Source of the DNA: CBDTTM01 sp965363355
Lineage (GTDB): Bacteria; Bacillota; Negativicutes; Selenomonadales; Selenomonadaceae
Assembly (NCBI GenBank): GCA_965363355.1
Contig: CBDTTM010000001.1
Span: 6,552-70,551, forward strand
DNA: 64,000 nucleotides
Reading direction: 5' to 3'
A model generated the notes under the pieces. It had not been told where the DNA came from. It ran no database searches and was given only the letters and a program-made list of their open reading frames with translations. A program made the translations under genes and the position numbers. Positions 36,977 to 47,669 of this stretch are shown here, piece after piece; within the stretch, counting starts at the first letter, position 1; each line of letters opens with the position of its first letter.

Positions 36977-37969
36977 ATGCATTTTTATTGTGAAAAATGT
37001 AAAAAAGAATATCCGATGGATACCCTGGCTTACAAATGCATTTGTGGAGGCTTATTTCGTTTATTTAAACGCTTTGATGAAGTAGTGCCGACTAAAGTTT
37101 CGTTGGGAGAAGTAAGGACTCCGTTATTGCCGATACATGTTGATAAAATCGATTTTTTATTGAAAATGGAGCATTTGCAGCCAACTGGATCTTTTAAAGA
37201 TCGAGGCGCATTTATGTTGATAAATGAACTCAAAAATTTGGGCGTCAAAGAAATCGTCGAAGATTCTGCGGGCAATGCAGCAGCGGCGATTGCAGCCTAT
37301 GCAGCGGCGGCTGGTATAGATTGTCTGATTTATCTACCGGAAAAGACCTCACCGGCGAAAATCCGGCAAATCGAGTCGACTGGTGCAACGATCAAAAAAG
37401 TAAGAGGTGATCGTGATAAGACGGCTCAGCTGGTGCAGAAAGCGGCAAAGGAAAGATATTACGCATCACATGTCTACAATCCACTTTTTTTTGAGGGAAT
37501 GAAATCAATGGCACAGGAAATATATGAGCAGCTTGGTCAACAGGTTCCGGAATATATTTTTATGCCGGTGGGAAATGGAACTATGCTGCTTGGGCTTTAT
37601 TATGGTTTTGAGGAAATCGGTCGTCTGCCGAAGTTCGTCGCTGTCCAAAGCTGCACTTGCCAACCGCTTTGTCATGCATTGCATAAAAAGGCAGGCAAAG
37701 ATTCGGGGGAGACTATAGCAGAATCTATACGCGTAGGAAATCCGGCAAGGCTTGATGAAATGCTGCAGGCAATAAAAAATAGTAGAGGGGACGCTGTTAC
37801 AGTCACCGATGAGGAAATCATGGCAGCAGCAAAAATACTTGGAAAAAATGGAATATATACAGAAATTAGTTCAGCGGCAGCCTTGGCTGGAGCCAAAAAA
37901 TTCTTCAAGGATGGCAAGCCGGATAATTATAAGGTTGTCATACCGCTTACCGGTCATGGCTTGAAATAA
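36977..37969 (+). CDS. Threonine synthase-like PLP enzyme
   Basis: A 330-residue fold-type II PLP enzyme. The N-terminus carries a small zinc-ribbon-like motif (Cys5, Cys8, Cys21, Cys23). The PLP lysine is Lys74 in GSFKDRGAF, and the phosphate-binding loop is MPVGNGTMLLGL. The closest known role is threonine synthase, converting O-phosphohomoserine to threonine. Other PLP lyases of this fold cannot be excluded, because no thrA/thrB neighbours are present. It starts at an ATG with GGGGG upstream and is transcribed alone. Confidence 0.82.
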   Translation: MHFYCEKCKKEYPMDTLAYKCICGGLFRLFKRFDEVVPTKVSLGEVRTPLLPIHVDKIDFLLKMEHLQPTGSFKDRGAFMLINELKNLGVKEIVEDSAGNAAAAIAAYAAAAGIDCLIYLPEKTSPAKIRQIESTGATIKKVRGDRDKTAQLVQKAAKERYYASHVYNPLFFEGMKSMAQEIYEQLGQQVPEYIFMPVGNGTMLLGLYYGFEEIGRLPKFVAVQSCTCQPLCHALHKKAGKDSGETIAESIRVGNPARLDEMLQAIKNSRGDAVTVTDEEIMAAAKILGKNGIYTEISSAAALAGAKKFFKDGKPDNYKVVIPLTGHGLK

Positions 37970-38040
37970 AAAAATCGTGGGATTTTCTGCCATAATGAAC
38001 TATAATTAAATCTTGTTCAGTATGACAGGAGGTTTTTTTT

Positions 38041-38799
38041 TTGGATGATGTGAGTATGATTGTTTTTTTGATGGTAATGGGATTTTTGGCATCCTTTGTT
38101 GATTCCGTTGTTGGCGGTGGTGGATTGATTTCATTGCCGGCTATTCTTTTCACAGGAATGCCTCCGGTCCTCGCTTTGGGCACGAATAAGATTGCTGCAG
38201 TCATGGGGGCATTGACGAGCTTTGCGGCTTTTGTCCGTTCCGGCAAGGTCGATATGTCTTTGATCAAGATATTGTTTCCGCTATCTTTTATCGGTTCTTT
38301 GGCGGGCGTCATGATCGTGCGTCAGGTTCCACCTGATTTCTTGCGCCCACTTGTTGTCGTACTATTGATATCGGTGACGATCTATAGCCTTAAGCGCAAA
38401 GATTGGGGCACGACGTCCACTTATGGTGGATTGACTAAAAAAATGCTTTATATGAGTGGTGTGGCAGCATTTTCTTTGGGCATCTATGATGGATTTTTTG
38501 GGCCGGGAACTGGTTCATTTTTGCTCTTTGCATTTCTTTTCATTGGTTTTGATTTTATTGGTGCAGCCGCGAATGCGCGCGCTCTCAATTTTGCCAGTAA
38601 CGTATCGGCTGCTTTGCTTTTTTCTTATTTTGGACTAGTAAATTATCACTATGCATTGCCGATGGGTCTAGCGATGATCTGTGGTGCTTATTGTGGCACT
38701 AAAATGGCTATATCCAAGGGTGCCGCTTATATCAAACCTTTATTTATAACAATGACGACCATTCTTATTGGTAAACAAATCTGGGACTTATTGAAGTGA
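38041..38799 (+). CDS. TauE/SafE family membrane transporter
   Basis: A 252-residue membrane protein with seven to eight hydrophobic segments and the two family repeats (FVDSVVGGGGLISLPAIL and GIYDGFFGPGTGSFLLF). Members export sulfonates or other anions; the substrate is unknown here. It starts at a TTG 8 nt from AGGAGG. It lies 71 bp after the threonine synthase-like gene, with no clear functional link. A terminator follows. Confidence 0.9.
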   Translation: MDDVSMIVFLMVMGFLASFVDSVVGGGGLISLPAILFTGMPPVLALGTNKIAAVMGALTSFAAFVRSGKVDMSLIKILFPLSFIGSLAGVMIVRQVPPDFLRPLVVVLLISVTIYSLKRKDWGTTSTYGGLTKKMLYMSGVAAFSLGIYDGFFGPGTGSFLLFAFLFIGFDFIGAAANARALNFASNVSAALLFSYFGLVNYHYALPMGLAMICGAYCGTKMAISKGAAYIKPLFITMTTILIGKQIWDLLK

Positions 38800-38825
38800 T
38801 TTAATTGTATAATTTTTGAAGAGAT

Positions 38826-38874
38826 AAACCTGTAGGATCAATCGCTGCTGTTGGTTGATTTTATAGGTTTTTTT
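38826..38874 (+). terminator. Terminator after the TauE gene
   Basis: An imperfect stem AAACCTgTA.../...TAtAGGTTT, with an inner GATCAA/TTGATT pairing, is followed by seven T. Confidence 0.75.
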
Positions 38875-38965
38875 ATATTTTTGTTAAAGTCATTGAAGAA
38901 AAGGATATTTTCAATTACAATAAGAAACAATAAATCATAAATGATGATGACAGGGGGCGCTCGTG

Positions 38966-39880
38966 ATGATCCAGGCGATTATAGATATAGGCTCTAATAC
39001 GATTCGATTGGCGATTTACAAAATTGAATATGGGAAAATAGAGCTGATTATGAAACGCAAGAATATGGTCGGGCTCGCCGCTTATATAAAAGCAGATATC
39101 ATGCAGCCTAAGGGCATTGCTAAAGCCTGCGAAATCCTCAATGAATACAAAGAATTTCTCAATGCCTTCAAAATCAAAGAGATTACGGCGTTTACTACGG
39201 CAGCTCTTCGCAATGTAAAAAATAGTCAAGAAGCTGTGCAGCAGATAACAGAGGAGACGGGAATCGCTATACGAGTGATTTCTGGCGATGAGGAAGCAGT
39301 CTATGATTTTATTGGCGCGACACATGATTTAAAAGATGACAGCGGGCTGCTGATTGATATCGGTGGCGCAAGTACGGAAATCGTGGTTTATGAAGACCAT
39401 GAAATATGCAGCAAAATCAGTCTGCCGATAGGTTCTTTGGCACTTCATACGAAGTATGTAGAGGGTTTTTTGCCGAGTTGCTTGGAAATAGAGGATATGC
39501 GTAAGGATATTGAGTCACTGTTGTCCTCGGCGCCCGAATTCAAGGAAATCCAGCATGCGCATATTTGCGGTATAGGTGGTACGTTCAAAGGAGCATCCGC
39601 TTTATACAATGAAATATTTAAAATGGGGCATGATAATAAATCTTTGCAAACAGAAAAGCTGGAGGAGATCATTGCTCGATTCAATCGCGATGCCAGTATG
39701 ATTGAAAATGATGTATTGATTTTGATGCGAACGGTGCCGGATCGCATTCAAACGATTATTCCGGGACTTGTAATTGCCGATGTTTTGGCTAAGCATTTTG
39801 GCAGCGAACAAATTGATTATGCCGATGCTGGTGTACGCGAAGGTTATTTGTATGATCAGATCGTCAATGATGCAGAATGA
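38966..39880 (+). CDS. Ppx/GppA family phosphatase
   Basis: A 304-residue member of the ASKHA-fold exopolyphosphatase/pppGpp phosphatase family, of the short two-domain form. Motifs: DIGSNTIRLAIY (phosphate 1 loop), the TTAALRNVKN and SGDEEA segments, DIGGASTEIV (phosphate 2) and GIGGT near residue 195. The C-terminal HD-like domain of long Ppx proteins is absent. It would hydrolyse polyphosphate or pppGpp; which one cannot be told. GTG at 38963 or ATG at 38966 may start it. A strong terminator follows. Confidence 0.9.
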   Translation: MIQAIIDIGSNTIRLAIYKIEYGKIELIMKRKNMVGLAAYIKADIMQPKGIAKACEILNEYKEFLNAFKIKEITAFTTAALRNVKNSQEAVQQITEETGIAIRVISGDEEAVYDFIGATHDLKDDSGLLIDIGGASTEIVVYEDHEICSKISLPIGSLALHTKYVEGFLPSCLEIEDMRKDIESLLSSAPEFKEIQHAHICGIGGTFKGASALYNEIFKMGHDNKSLQTEKLEEIIARFNRDASMIENDVLILMRTVPDRIQTIIPGLVIADVLAKHFGSEQIDYADAGVREGYLYDQIVNDAE

Positions 39881-39885
39881 AAAGG

Positions 39886-39918
39886 AGCTCAGGTTAGAAT
39901 ACCTGAGCTGTTTTTTTT
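39886..39918 (+). terminator. Terminator after the Ppx/GppA gene
   Basis: AGCTCAGGT/ACCTGAGCT stem, 6-nt loop, then eight T. Confidence 0.92.
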
Positions 39919-40021
39919 ATAAAAATACAATGGGGACAATCTTTTGTTGATTTTAGAAATTTTAGGATGGTTTGCTTAATTTATCGTGAAGCGGATTTTT
40001 TATAAAGCTTTTGCGGTTCGG

Positions 40022-40087
40022 TTGAAAAAGATGAAATGTCTTATATAATGTGGGATTATGGACATTTTTATCGAAAAATGATATAAT
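40022..40087 (+). promoter_or_regulatory. Tandem promoters upstream of gyrA
   Basis: P1: TTGAAA (40022-40027), 16-bp spacer, TATAAT (40044-40049). P2: TGGACA (40059-40064), 17-bp spacer, TATAAT (40082-40087). The leader from P2 to gyrA is about 65 nt. Confidence 0.8.
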
Positions 40088-40158
40088 TAAGAGCTAATAT
40101 GAACAAGGTATGTATAATTTTTTATATATTTTTAGGAAAATGATTTTGAGGTGAGAAT

Positions 40159-42591
40159 GTGGATTTTGGTATAGGAAGAGTTTTACCGGTCAACATCGAA
40201 GATGAGATGAAAAATTCTTATATCGATTATGCGATGAGCGTTATCGTTATGCGTGCGTTGCCGGATGTCCGCGACGGCTTGAAGCCTGTACATAGGCGTA
40301 TTTTGTATGCGATGCAGGAAGCCGGAATGGCTTCGAATAAACCGTATAAAAAATCAGCCCGTATCGTCGGGGAAGTTTTGGGTAAGTATCATCCGCATGG
40401 TGATAGTTCTGTCTATGAAGCCATTGTGCGTATGGCTCAGAACTTTTCTTCTCGTTACATGCTAGCTGATGGCCATGGGAATTTCGGTTCTGTCGATGGC
40501 GATTCGGCAGCAGCTATGCGTTATACGGAAGTTCGTATGTCAAAAGTTGCCGAAGCGATGCTTCAGGACATTGAAAAAGAAACTGTCGATTTTGTGCCGA
40601 ACTATGATGAATCACTCAAAGAACCATCTGTTTTGCCAGCTAAATTGCCAAATCTCTTAGTAAATGGATCTTCAGGTATTGCTGTCGGGATGGCTACGAA
40701 TATTCCGCCGCATAATATGGTGGAAGTCGTCGATGGCGTATTGATGATGATCGATAATCCTGAAATCACCATAGATGAACTGATGCTTTCAATCAAGGGA
40801 CCGGATTTTCCAACGGGCGGGTTGATTCTCGGCCGCGAAGGGATTTATTCGGCATATACGACTGGCCGTGGCATCGTCAAGATGCGGGCACAGGCTCGTA
40901 TCGAAATGATGTCGAATGGAAAGCCTCGTATTGTTGTTACAGAGCTTCCTTATCAGGTGAATAAAGCTCGTTTGGTTGAAAAAATCGCTGAACTCGTTCG
41001 CGATAAAGCTGTCGAAGGCATAACGGATTTGCGCGATGAATCTGACCGTAACGGGATGCGCGTAGTCATTGAATTGCGTCGCGACTCGAACCCGGATGTC
41101 ATTTTGAATCAGCTCTACAAGCATACGCAGCTGCAAGAAAGCTTCGGTATCATCATGCTGGCACTTGTCGAAGGCAAACCACAGGTCCTCAACTTGAAAG
41201 AAGTCTTGTATTACTACATCAAGCATCAAGAGGAAGTCATTCGGCGCCGGACGCAGTATGAACTAAGTAAAGCCAAGGCTAGAGCTCATATCTTAGAAGG
41301 TTTGACGATTGCTCTTGACCATCTTGATAATGTAATCAAAATGATTCGAGAATCTCGTACGGCAGATGTTGCCCGTACGGCTTTGATGACGACGCTGAAC
41401 CTTTCAGAAAAACAAGCACAAGCGATTTTAGATCTTCGTTTACAACGTTTGACAGGTCTTGAACGTGAAAAAATTGAAGAAGAGTATCATGAAATACTCA
41501 AGACCATTGAATGGCTCGAATCTGTTTTGGCAGATGAAGCAAAGGTCCTCAATATCATCAAGGAAGAATTGACTGAAGTAAAACGTAAATTCGGCGACGA
41601 ACGCAGAACGCGGATTACGGAAGATTTTTCGAAAATGAATATGGAAGATCTCATTGCTGAAGAAGATGTCGTCATTACATTGACACACAACAACTATATC
41701 AAGCGCATGCCGCTTGATACGTATAGAAATCAAAAACGCGGTGGCCGCGGCGTAACTGGCATGGGAACGAAGGAAGAAGACTTCGTTGAAAATATGTTGA
41801 TTACGACAACGCATCATACGATTATGTTCTTTACGAACCAGGGTCGTGTATATCGCCTTAAAGGTTATGAAATCAATGAATCGAGCCGGACTGCCAAAGG
41901 AACAGCCATCATCAATCTCTTGTCGATGGAAGCCGGTGAAAAGATCACAGCGGTCATTCCAATCCGTGAATTCATGGAAGGAAAATTCTTGTTCATGGCT
42001 ACGCGTAAAGGGATTGTCAAAAAGACCGAACTCATGGATTTCGATACCGCACGCAAAGGCGGTTTGATTGCCTTGACGCTTGATGATGACGATGAACTCA
42101 TCGGTGTTAAGCTTACCGATGGCACTCGTCATGTAATCCTTGGGACTCGCGATGGTATGGCGATTGCTTTTGCTGAAGATGATGTCCGTTCTATGGGACG
42201 TACAGCACATGGTGTGCGTGGAATTCGCCTCAGTGATGAGGACGAAGTCATCGGTATGGATAATCTCAAGAAAAATGCAGATGTGCTCTCCGTGACAGAA
42301 GCTGGTTACGGAAAGAGAACTCCTACGGGAGAATATCGCTCGCAGACTCGTGGTGGCAAAGGCCTGATCAATCTTAAAGTCACGGATAAGACCGGTGTTG
42401 TCATCGGCCTTAAAGTGGTAAGACCGGATCAAGAACTCATGTTGATCACGACAGAAGGTATTGTTATTCGGACGAATGTAGATCAAATTTCGGTAATCAG
42501 TCGCAATACGCAGGGCGTAATGCTGATGAAAACCGATACGAATGACAAAGTGGCTTCTATGGCTACGATGGATCAGAAAAGCGATAGCTGA
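40159..42591 (+). CDS. gyrA: DNA gyrase subunit A
   Basis: An 810-residue gyrase A. The active-site Tyr122 is in AMRYTEVRM. The quinolone region reads [13 protein letters not shown] with Ser83 and Glu87 (E. coli numbering), the usual sensitive state. The GyrA box QKRGGRG near residue 530 and the beta-pinwheel C-terminal domain with repeated [14 protein letters not shown] motifs are present. It starts at a GTG with GAGGTGAG upstream. It is separated from gyrB by about 14 kb and has its own promoters. Confidence 0.98.
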   Translation: MDFGIGRVLPVNIEDEMKNSYIDYAMSVIVMRALPDVRDGLKPVHRRILYAMQEAGMASNKPYKKSARIVGEVLGKYHPHGDSSVYEAIVRMAQNFSSRYMLADGHGNFGSVDGDSAAAMRYTEVRMSKVAEAMLQDIEKETVDFVPNYDESLKEPSVLPAKLPNLLVNGSSGIAVGMATNIPPHNMVEVVDGVLMMIDNPEITIDELMLSIKGPDFPTGGLILGREGIYSAYTTGRGIVKMRAQARIEMMSNGKPRIVVTELPYQVNKARLVEKIAELVRDKAVEGITDLRDESDRNGMRVVIELRRDSNPDVILNQLYKHTQLQESFGIIMLALVEGKPQVLNLKEVLYYYIKHQEEVIRRRTQYELSKAKARAHILEGLTIALDHLDNVIKMIRESRTADVARTALMTTLNLSEKQAQAILDLRLQRLTGLEREKIEEEYHEILKTIEWLESVLADEAKVLNIIKEELTEVKRKFGDERRTRITEDFSKMNMEDLIAEEDVVITLTHNNYIKRMPLDTYRNQKRGGRGVTGMGTKEEDFVENMLITTTHHTIMFFTNQGRVYRLKGYEINESSRTAKGTAIINLLSMEAGEKITAVIPIREFMEGKFLFMATRKGIVKKTELMDFDTARKGGLIALTLDDDDELIGVKLTDGTRHVILGTRDGMAIAFAEDDVRSMGRTAHGVRGIRLSDEDEVIGMDNLKKNADVLSVTEAGYGKRTPTGEYRSQTRGGKGLINLKVTDKTGVVIGLKVVRPDQELMLITTEGIVIRTNVDQISVISRNTQGVMLMKTDTNDKVASMATMDQKSDS

Positions 42592-42633
42592 TAAAATATA
42601 ATATGTCTTGTCCGCTTTGGCGTGAGACGATGG

Positions 42634-42665
42634 AAAAGGCCGGGTGCATACGCATCCGGCCTTTT
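42634..42665 (+). terminator. Hairpin after gyrA
   Basis: AAAAGGCCGGgTGC/GCAtCCGGCCTTTT forms a strong stem, but the T run is only four, so termination may be partial and the DUF2905 gene could be read through. Confidence 0.65.
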
Positions 42666-42678
42666 GTGAGGTGAAGAT

Positions 42679-42897
42679 ATGATATTCCACGATATAGGAA
42701 AATTATTGATTTATTTGGGGCTGTTTCTCATCATCATCGGTTTACTGTTTTATTTCGGTGGGAAATTTTTGCCGCTGGGAAAACTGCCAGGTGATTTCAA
42801 TTGGGAAACTAGTAATATTTCGGTGCATTTTCCTGTTGTCAGTTGCATCATTATCAGTATTATCCTGACCATTCTGGCAAATTTATTTTTGCGTTGA
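42679..42897 (+). CDS. DUF2905 small membrane protein
   Basis: A 72-residue protein with two membrane helices (about 7-26 and 50-70). The family signature GKLPGDFNWETSNISVHFPVV lies between them. The function is unknown. GAGG precedes the ATG. It follows gyrA within 90 bp. Confidence 0.88.
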   Translation: MIFHDIGKLLIYLGLFLIIIGLLFYFGGKFLPLGKLPGDFNWETSNISVHFPVVSCIIISIILTILANLFLR

Positions 42898-42903
42898 GGT
42901 AAT

Positions 42904-42935
42904 AAAGAAGCAATTTTTAGGATTGCTTCTTTTTG
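42904..42935. terminator. Bidirectional terminator
   Basis: AAAGAAGCAATttt/aggATTGCTTCTTTTT lies between the convergent DUF2905 and chemoreceptor genes. Confidence 0.88.
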
Positions 42936-42938
42936 TTT

Positions 42939-44921
42939 TCAGACCTTGAATTCAGCAATTACAGTTTGAAGTTCTTGGGCCAGTTCAGCTAGGTTCGCAC
43001 TGGCATGAGAAATTTCTTCGGTAGAAGACTGTTGCTCTTGTGTAGCAGAAGATACTTGCTGGATGCCAGCAGTAGATCTTTTGCTGAAGCTATCCATGTT
43101 TTTTACGAGCCCAACGATATGTTGGGCGCTGCTATCGATGTGGCCAATGGATTCAGATATTTTTTGAATCTGTCCAGCTTGTTCATCAAGCAGCGATGAT
43201 ATCTCTTGGAAAGATCGTCCGGCCTCATTGACTGTTTCGGTACCTTTACGGACTTCTTTTGTGCCAGATTCCATAGCAGTGACGGCTTGGATTGTATCAT
43301 CTTGGATACTGGTGATCAATTCACTGATTTGCTTGGTGGCTGTCTGCGATTGTTCGGCAAGTTTTCGTACTTCTTCAGCAACAACAGCGAAGCCACGGCC
43401 TTGTTCTCCAGCGCGGGCAGCTTCAATAGCCGCATTTAAAGCCAATAGATTCGTTTGCCCGGCAATATTTGAAATAGCTTCGACAATTTGTCCTATTTCA
43501 GTAGATCGCTCGTTTAATTTGACGACCACAGCCGCTGAGGCATTGACCGTTTTTTCAATATAGTCCATCTGGTTTACAGCTTTATCTAGCGTGTCACCAC
43601 TGGTCTTGGCTTTTGCTTTGGTCTGGATTGAATGCGAAGATGCTTTATCTGCATTACTGGCGATTTGTTCTATGTTGGCAGCCATTTCTTCAACAATATG
43701 TGTTGTCTTACCAGCCGCCTCATTTTGCTTGTCAGCTTGTTCGCCGATAATGGCAATGGATTTGGCGACTTGTTCCGAAGCTTCGGCGGACTGCTCTGAG
43801 CTGGCGGTCAATTCTTCACTGGAAGCAGCTAACTGCTCAGATTGCATTTGCACTTTTTTTATCAGCGTGCGAAGATATCCGGCCATTTTGTTGAAATCTG
43901 TTGCCAATTGTCCGATTTCATCCTGGCTTGAGGCTTCGGCATGTACCGTGAGGTCCCCTTGTGCCAGTTGACTGACCTGTCCGGAAAGTATTTCAATGGG
44001 CTTTGCCAGGCGGCGACTGATATAAAGTGTTGTCAAGGCAACCAGTAAGATGGCAATCAAAGTGCCGATGCCAAAGAGCCAACGCAGGCCTGCCAGCGGG
44101 GCAAATGCTTTTTCTGATGGAATATGGACGGCTAAGATCCAACCGGATGATGGGATTTTTTGATAGGTCAACAAAGTAGGCTGGCCGTTTATATCACAGT
44201 GGACGATTCCATGGTCTTGTTGCAGCATAGCTTGCCAAGTATCTTTTAAATCCTTGAGTTCGTCGACTGCTAAAATATTTTTGCCCATGATTTTTTCATC
44301 TGGATGGACGATGACATTTCCTTGAGAATCGAGTAAAAAAGCATATCCAGTTTCATAAGGATTGATGGCTTTAATCGTATCAATCATGGTCTGGAGGAGA
44401 ATGTCTTCGGATAGGACACCGCGAATTGCGCCAGAAGAGTCTTTGAGAGGCATAGCGACTGGCAGTGCCATTTTGTTGGTGACTTTATCGAGATATGGAT
44501 CGGCGAAGACGACTTTTCCGGCGCCTATGGCAGCTTTATACCAAGAACGCGTTCGGGAGTCAAAATCAGCGGGGGCTTGCCAGCCTTTTCCATCGACAAT
44601 TTCTCCGGTAGCAGCTGAGCCGAAATAGAGATCAGAGATTTCTGGGTCGGCTAGTTGGAAACCCGCTACCATAGGAATGGTTATCTGGGTTTTATCAGCT
44701 GTCGTTTGCAAAGTTCCTGCTGTGATTTCAAGCATTTTGACTTTACTTAGAAGCCAACCATCTAATTTATTGACTTGGGCTGAGGCGTAGGAATTTACTT
44801 CAGATTCTATACGCTGCGTTAAAAGCTCTTTGGTGTAAGAATATGCGGCATAAGAGAGAATGAGAAGTAGTACAGCAACTAGGGTGGAAAATATTAGAGT
44901 AAGTTTTAGTTTTAGTTTCAT
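42939..44921 (-). CDS. Methyl-accepting chemotaxis protein with dCache sensor domain
   Basis: A 660-residue transmembrane chemoreceptor. A membrane helix at 8-30, a periplasmic dCache_1 domain (about 35-280, with [21 protein letters not shown]), a second helix near 290-310 and HAMP are followed by the signalling domain. Its hairpin tip reads [30 protein letters not shown]. Ligands of such dCache receptors are often amino acids or organic acids; none can be named. The start is at 44921 with AAGGA upstream; the frame open to 45047 crosses a terminator hairpin and a promoter and is rejected. Confidence 0.95.
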   Translation of the reverse strand: MKLKLKLTLIFSTLVAVLLLILSYAAYSYTKELLTQRIESEVNSYASAQVNKLDGWLLSKVKMLEITAGTLQTTADKTQITIPMVAGFQLADPEISDLYFGSAATGEIVDGKGWQAPADFDSRTRSWYKAAIGAGKVVFADPYLDKVTNKMALPVAMPLKDSSGAIRGVLSEDILLQTMIDTIKAINPYETGYAFLLDSQGNVIVHPDEKIMGKNILAVDELKDLKDTWQAMLQQDHGIVHCDINGQPTLLTYQKIPSSGWILAVHIPSEKAFAPLAGLRWLFGIGTLIAILLVALTTLYISRRLAKPIEILSGQVSQLAQGDLTVHAEASSQDEIGQLATDFNKMAGYLRTLIKKVQMQSEQLAASSEELTASSEQSAEASEQVAKSIAIIGEQADKQNEAAGKTTHIVEEMAANIEQIASNADKASSHSIQTKAKAKTSGDTLDKAVNQMDYIEKTVNASAAVVVKLNERSTEIGQIVEAISNIAGQTNLLALNAAIEAARAGEQGRGFAVVAEEVRKLAEQSQTATKQISELITSIQDDTIQAVTAMESGTKEVRKGTETVNEAGRSFQEISSLLDEQAGQIQKISESIGHIDSSAQHIVGLVKNMDSFSKRSTAGIQQVSSATQEQQSSTEEISHASANLAELAQELQTVIAEFKV

Positions 44922-44958
44922 AAATCCTTCGACCTCCATGTTTCCGGTATTTGGGTAC

Positions 44959-44993
44959 AAAAAAAGTGCAGGAGGGCATTGCCCTTCCTGCAC
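44959..44993 (-). terminator. Terminator hairpin in the chemoreceptor leader
   Basis: On the minus strand the stem GTGCAGGaAGGGC/GCCCTCCTGCAC is followed by seven U. It lies between the promoter at 45019-45047 and the start at 44921. It may end the LCP transcript, act as an attenuator for the chemoreceptor, or both. Confidence 0.85.
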
Positions 44994-45018
44994 TACATTG
45001 TACTCAATCGGTACAATC

Positions 45019-45047
45019 ATTATATTTTTTTTAACAACTACTGTCAA
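45019..45047 (-). promoter_or_regulatory. Consensus promoter of the chemoreceptor gene
   Basis: TTGACA (45042-45047), a 17-bp spacer with an A8 run and TATAAT (45019-45024), all matching consensus. A dyad ATTGTAC-N7-GTACAAT (44997-45017) spans the likely transcription start and may be an operator. Confidence 0.9.
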
Positions 45048-45066
45048 GTATGGTCGTAGTTTTCAG

Positions 45067-46326
45067 TTATTGCGATTTACCGGCACTGTCGCTGATTCTT
45101 GGCGATGAAGCCGGTATAGCTGGCGAACTCGGCGTGCTTGGTGATTTGCGTGAGGAATCACTCGTGTCACTGTCACTTGTCGACGGTTTGCGCTGCGCTG
45201 CATCGGTTGATGGAGCATCCGTTTTATTCGTCGTCTTTGCTGCCGGAGTCTTGGAGCTCTTTGTTTTTTCGGTTGAGGCAGAGGAAACGGCATGCCCGAT
45301 GGAAGTATCATTCGATGGTACAGATGTTGCACCACTTGGAATGGAATTTTCGTACTCGGAGCTTTCTCTTTCCATAGCAGAGCGCATAGAGGAGTTCATT
45401 GTAATGCCGAGGTTCTCAGCTAAAGTGTTTCTGAGTTTTGATATATCTGGAATCCAGTAGCTGATACCTTCTATATAAAGTGGTCTGCCCGGTACCATAT
45501 CGGTTTTGAGTCCGTTCTTTTGGGACTCACGTAAAGTTCCGGCAAATTCCAGCATTTCTCGGATAGAAAGGTCTGTTTTAACAGACTTACTGATTTCGCT
45601 AATAATAGTAGGGATTTGTGGAATAATGGACGGAGATGTCAATTTATCCATGATTGCTTTCATGAATTTTTGTTGACGATAAATACGACCAATATCGCCT
45701 TCCTCATCACGATAGCGAACGTAGGTTATTGCTGTTTTTCCATCCATATGCTGCATGCCAGGGTGCAGATCAATTAAAAGGCCGCCTTCATCATCCCATG
45801 GATCGGAATAATACATGCGCTTTTCGACATCGATGTCAATGCCGCCAAAGGCATCAATGATGCGTTGGAAAGCCTGTATATTGATGATGATGTAATGGTC
45901 CATAGGTACGCCGAGAAATTTTTCAACGGTGTCTTGCGTGAGTTTATGGCCGCCGTAAGCATAGGCGGCGTTGATTTTATCAAAGCCATTTCCTTTGATT
46001 TTTACGCGAGTATCGCGCGGGATAGAAAGCAGCGATGCCTGATCAAGTTTTGGGTCGATAGCGGCAATCATCAAGGTGTCGCTGCGGCCAACATCGTCAT
46101 CACGTTGATCGACGCCCATGATCATGACCGTCGATTTATCTTTGGCAACGAGCATACCTTCTTCTGCTTTTTTTTCAATTGGTTTATCAAAAAATCCGGA
46201 AGAGGCAAATATGACGCCAGCAATGGCAGCTAGTACAAAAACACCAGCTAAGACCTTGGGCCATAATTTCTTCTTCTTCTTTTTATTTTGGCGACGGGAG
46301 GGTATATTGTTATCCGGGTGATTCAT
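45067..46326 (-). CDS. LytR-CpsA-Psr (LCP) family protein
   Basis: A protein of about 419 residues with a basic cytoplasmic N-terminus (KKKKKK), one membrane helix (about 24-44) and an LCP domain (RSDTLMIAAIDP, LSIPRDTRVKI, YAYGGHKLTQDTVE, ITYVRYRDEEGDIGRIYRQQ). A long Ser/Thr/Pro/Lys-rich tail of about 110 residues follows. LCP enzymes attach glycopolymers to peptidoglycan or other cell-wall acceptors; in diderm Firmicutes the acceptor is unclear. The start at 46326 is 11 nt from GAAGG, slightly long; an in-frame ATG further upstream is possible. It is transcribed alone. Confidence 0.92.
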   Translation of the reverse strand: MNHPDNNIPSRRQNKKKKKKLWPKVLAGVFVLAAIAGVIFASSGFFDKPIEKKAEEGMLVAKDKSTVMIMGVDQRDDDVGRSDTLMIAAIDPKLDQASLLSIPRDTRVKIKGNGFDKINAAYAYGGHKLTQDTVEKFLGVPMDHYIIINIQAFQRIIDAFGGIDIDVEKRMYYSDPWDDEGGLLIDLHPGMQHMDGKTAITYVRYRDEEGDIGRIYRQQKFMKAIMDKLTSPSIIPQIPTIISEISKSVKTDLSIREMLEFAGTLRESQKNGLKTDMVPGRPLYIEGISYWIPDISKLRNTLAENLGITMNSSMRSAMERESSEYENSIPSGATSVPSNDTSIGHAVSSASTEKTKSSKTPAAKTTNKTDAPSTDAAQRKPSTSDSDTSDSSRKSPSTPSSPAIPASSPRISDSAGKSQ

Positions 46327-46550
46327 AAAAAAGCATACCTTCTTCATATTGTATTTGTCGGGCTTATAAAAATCGAGCAATTGTTTGCAGTTAAATTATA
46401 TAGAAAACAATACATACGCTTTCCTTTAAAAACAACTGTATTCTCTATTATAAAATTTTATCTTTTTTAGCGCAAACATTATTTTTATTTACCCTAAAAT
46501 GACGTGCGAATAAAGTATAGTCGGTGAAACTGAAAATAAGCTGAGAAATT

Positions 46551-47669
46551 TCAATCGAGCGTCTTGTTGAATTTTTTGATGGCAAGTCCTAGGGTCGCGG
46601 AAATGAAGAGGATCAAGGCGAGCACCTGTCCCCATAAAACGGTAAGGTCATTGCCTCGCAAAATGATGCCGCGGAGTATTTCAATGTAATATGTCATCGG
46701 TAAAAGCTGGCTCAGGAGATAAAAGAGCTTGGGCATGGCATCACGAGGGAACATGAATCCAGATAGTAAGACGCTTGGCATAAAAATGAAAAAAGACATT
46801 TGCATAGCCTGCATCTGTGTCCGTGACAGGCTGGAAATCAGAACGCCAAGAGCCAAGGATGCTATGATGAAAAAAGAGGTCAGTCCATATAAGAGACCAA
46901 GGCTGCCACGTATCGGCAAGTCAAATATGGCGATGCCGACGAGAAGTGATATCGTGGCTTGCACATAGCCCATGACAATATAGGGAATGATTTTGCCAAT
47001 CATGAGTTCATAGGTTTTTAGTGGCGTGACGATGAGCTGTTCGAGCGTGCCGGTTTCGCGTTCACGCACGATGGCCATTGAAGTGATCATGACCATTGTC
47101 ATCGTCAAGATGATGCCCATGATTCCAGGAACCATGTAATAAGCAGTGATGAAATCGCGATTGTACCAGGAGCGGATGCGGATGTCGTAAAGGCTTAAGG
47201 CGGAAGCTGAGATGTTATGCTGCTGTAAGAATAGTTCTTGCGATTTGAGCTGTCCTATGGTTTGGGCAGCAGCAATAGCGGAAGATGCAGATGTCGAGTC
47301 AGAGGCGTCGACGATGACCTGGATCGGTGTTGCGTGGCTGTGTTTGAGGTTGGCGGCAAGGTCGGGCGGAATAATGATCGCCACCTTTGCTTTGCCGCTG
47401 TTGACCAAGGCATCTGCTTCATCGAAGCTCTGAGCGATATAGTCGATGTCAAAATACTCACTAGCGGTAAAGCTTGTCAGTAAATCGCGGCTTTCTGTGC
47501 TCAAGGATTGGTCGAAGACCACTGTGCTGAGGTGCTTTACATCGGTGTGGATAGCAAAGCCGAAGACCAAGAGCTGGATAATCGGCAGTAAGACCATGAG
47601 TGCCAGTGTCAGATTATCGCGTTTCATTTGGATGAATTCTTTGATCAAAAGAGCGCGAAGCCGAATCAT
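46551..47669 (-). CDS. ABC-2 type efflux permease (YbhR-like)
   Basis: A 372-residue permease with an N-terminal membrane helix, a large periplasmic domain and five C-terminal helices. The ABC-2 signature RERETGTLEQLIVTPLKTYELMIGKIIPY is around residues 202-230. It would export lipophilic compounds with the two ATPases encoded upstream. E. coli YbhSR uses two different permeases; only one is present here, so it probably homodimerises. It overlaps the preceding ATPase gene by 4 bp. Confidence 0.92.
   Translation of the reverse strand: MIRLRALLIKEFIQMKRDNLTLALMVLLPIIQLLVFGFAIHTDVKHLSTVVFDQSLSTESRDLLTSFTASEYFDIDYIAQSFDEADALVNSGKAKVAIIIPPDLAANLKHSHATPIQVIVDASDSTSASSAIAAAQTIGQLKSQELFLQQHNISASALSLYDIRIRSWYNRDFITAYYMVPGIMGIILTMTMVMITSMAIVRERETGTLEQLIVTPLKTYELMIGKIIPYIVMGYVQATISLLVGIAIFDLPIRGSLGLLYGLTSFFIIASLALGVLISSLSRTQMQAMQMSFFIFMPSVLLSGFMFPRDAMPKLFYLLSQLLPMTYYIEILRGIILRGNDLTVLWGQVLALILFISATLGLAIKKFNKTLD

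Noticed and set aside
41440..42690. 416-residue open frame antisense to gyrA
   Set aside because: It lies wholly opposite the conserved GyrA C-terminal coding region, has no ribosome site and its translation looks random (rich in Phe, His, Arg); it is a shadow.
44922..45047. N-terminal extension of the chemoreceptor frame
   Set aside because: It contains the consensus promoter and a terminator hairpin; [11 protein letters not shown] at 44921 is a normal receptor start.
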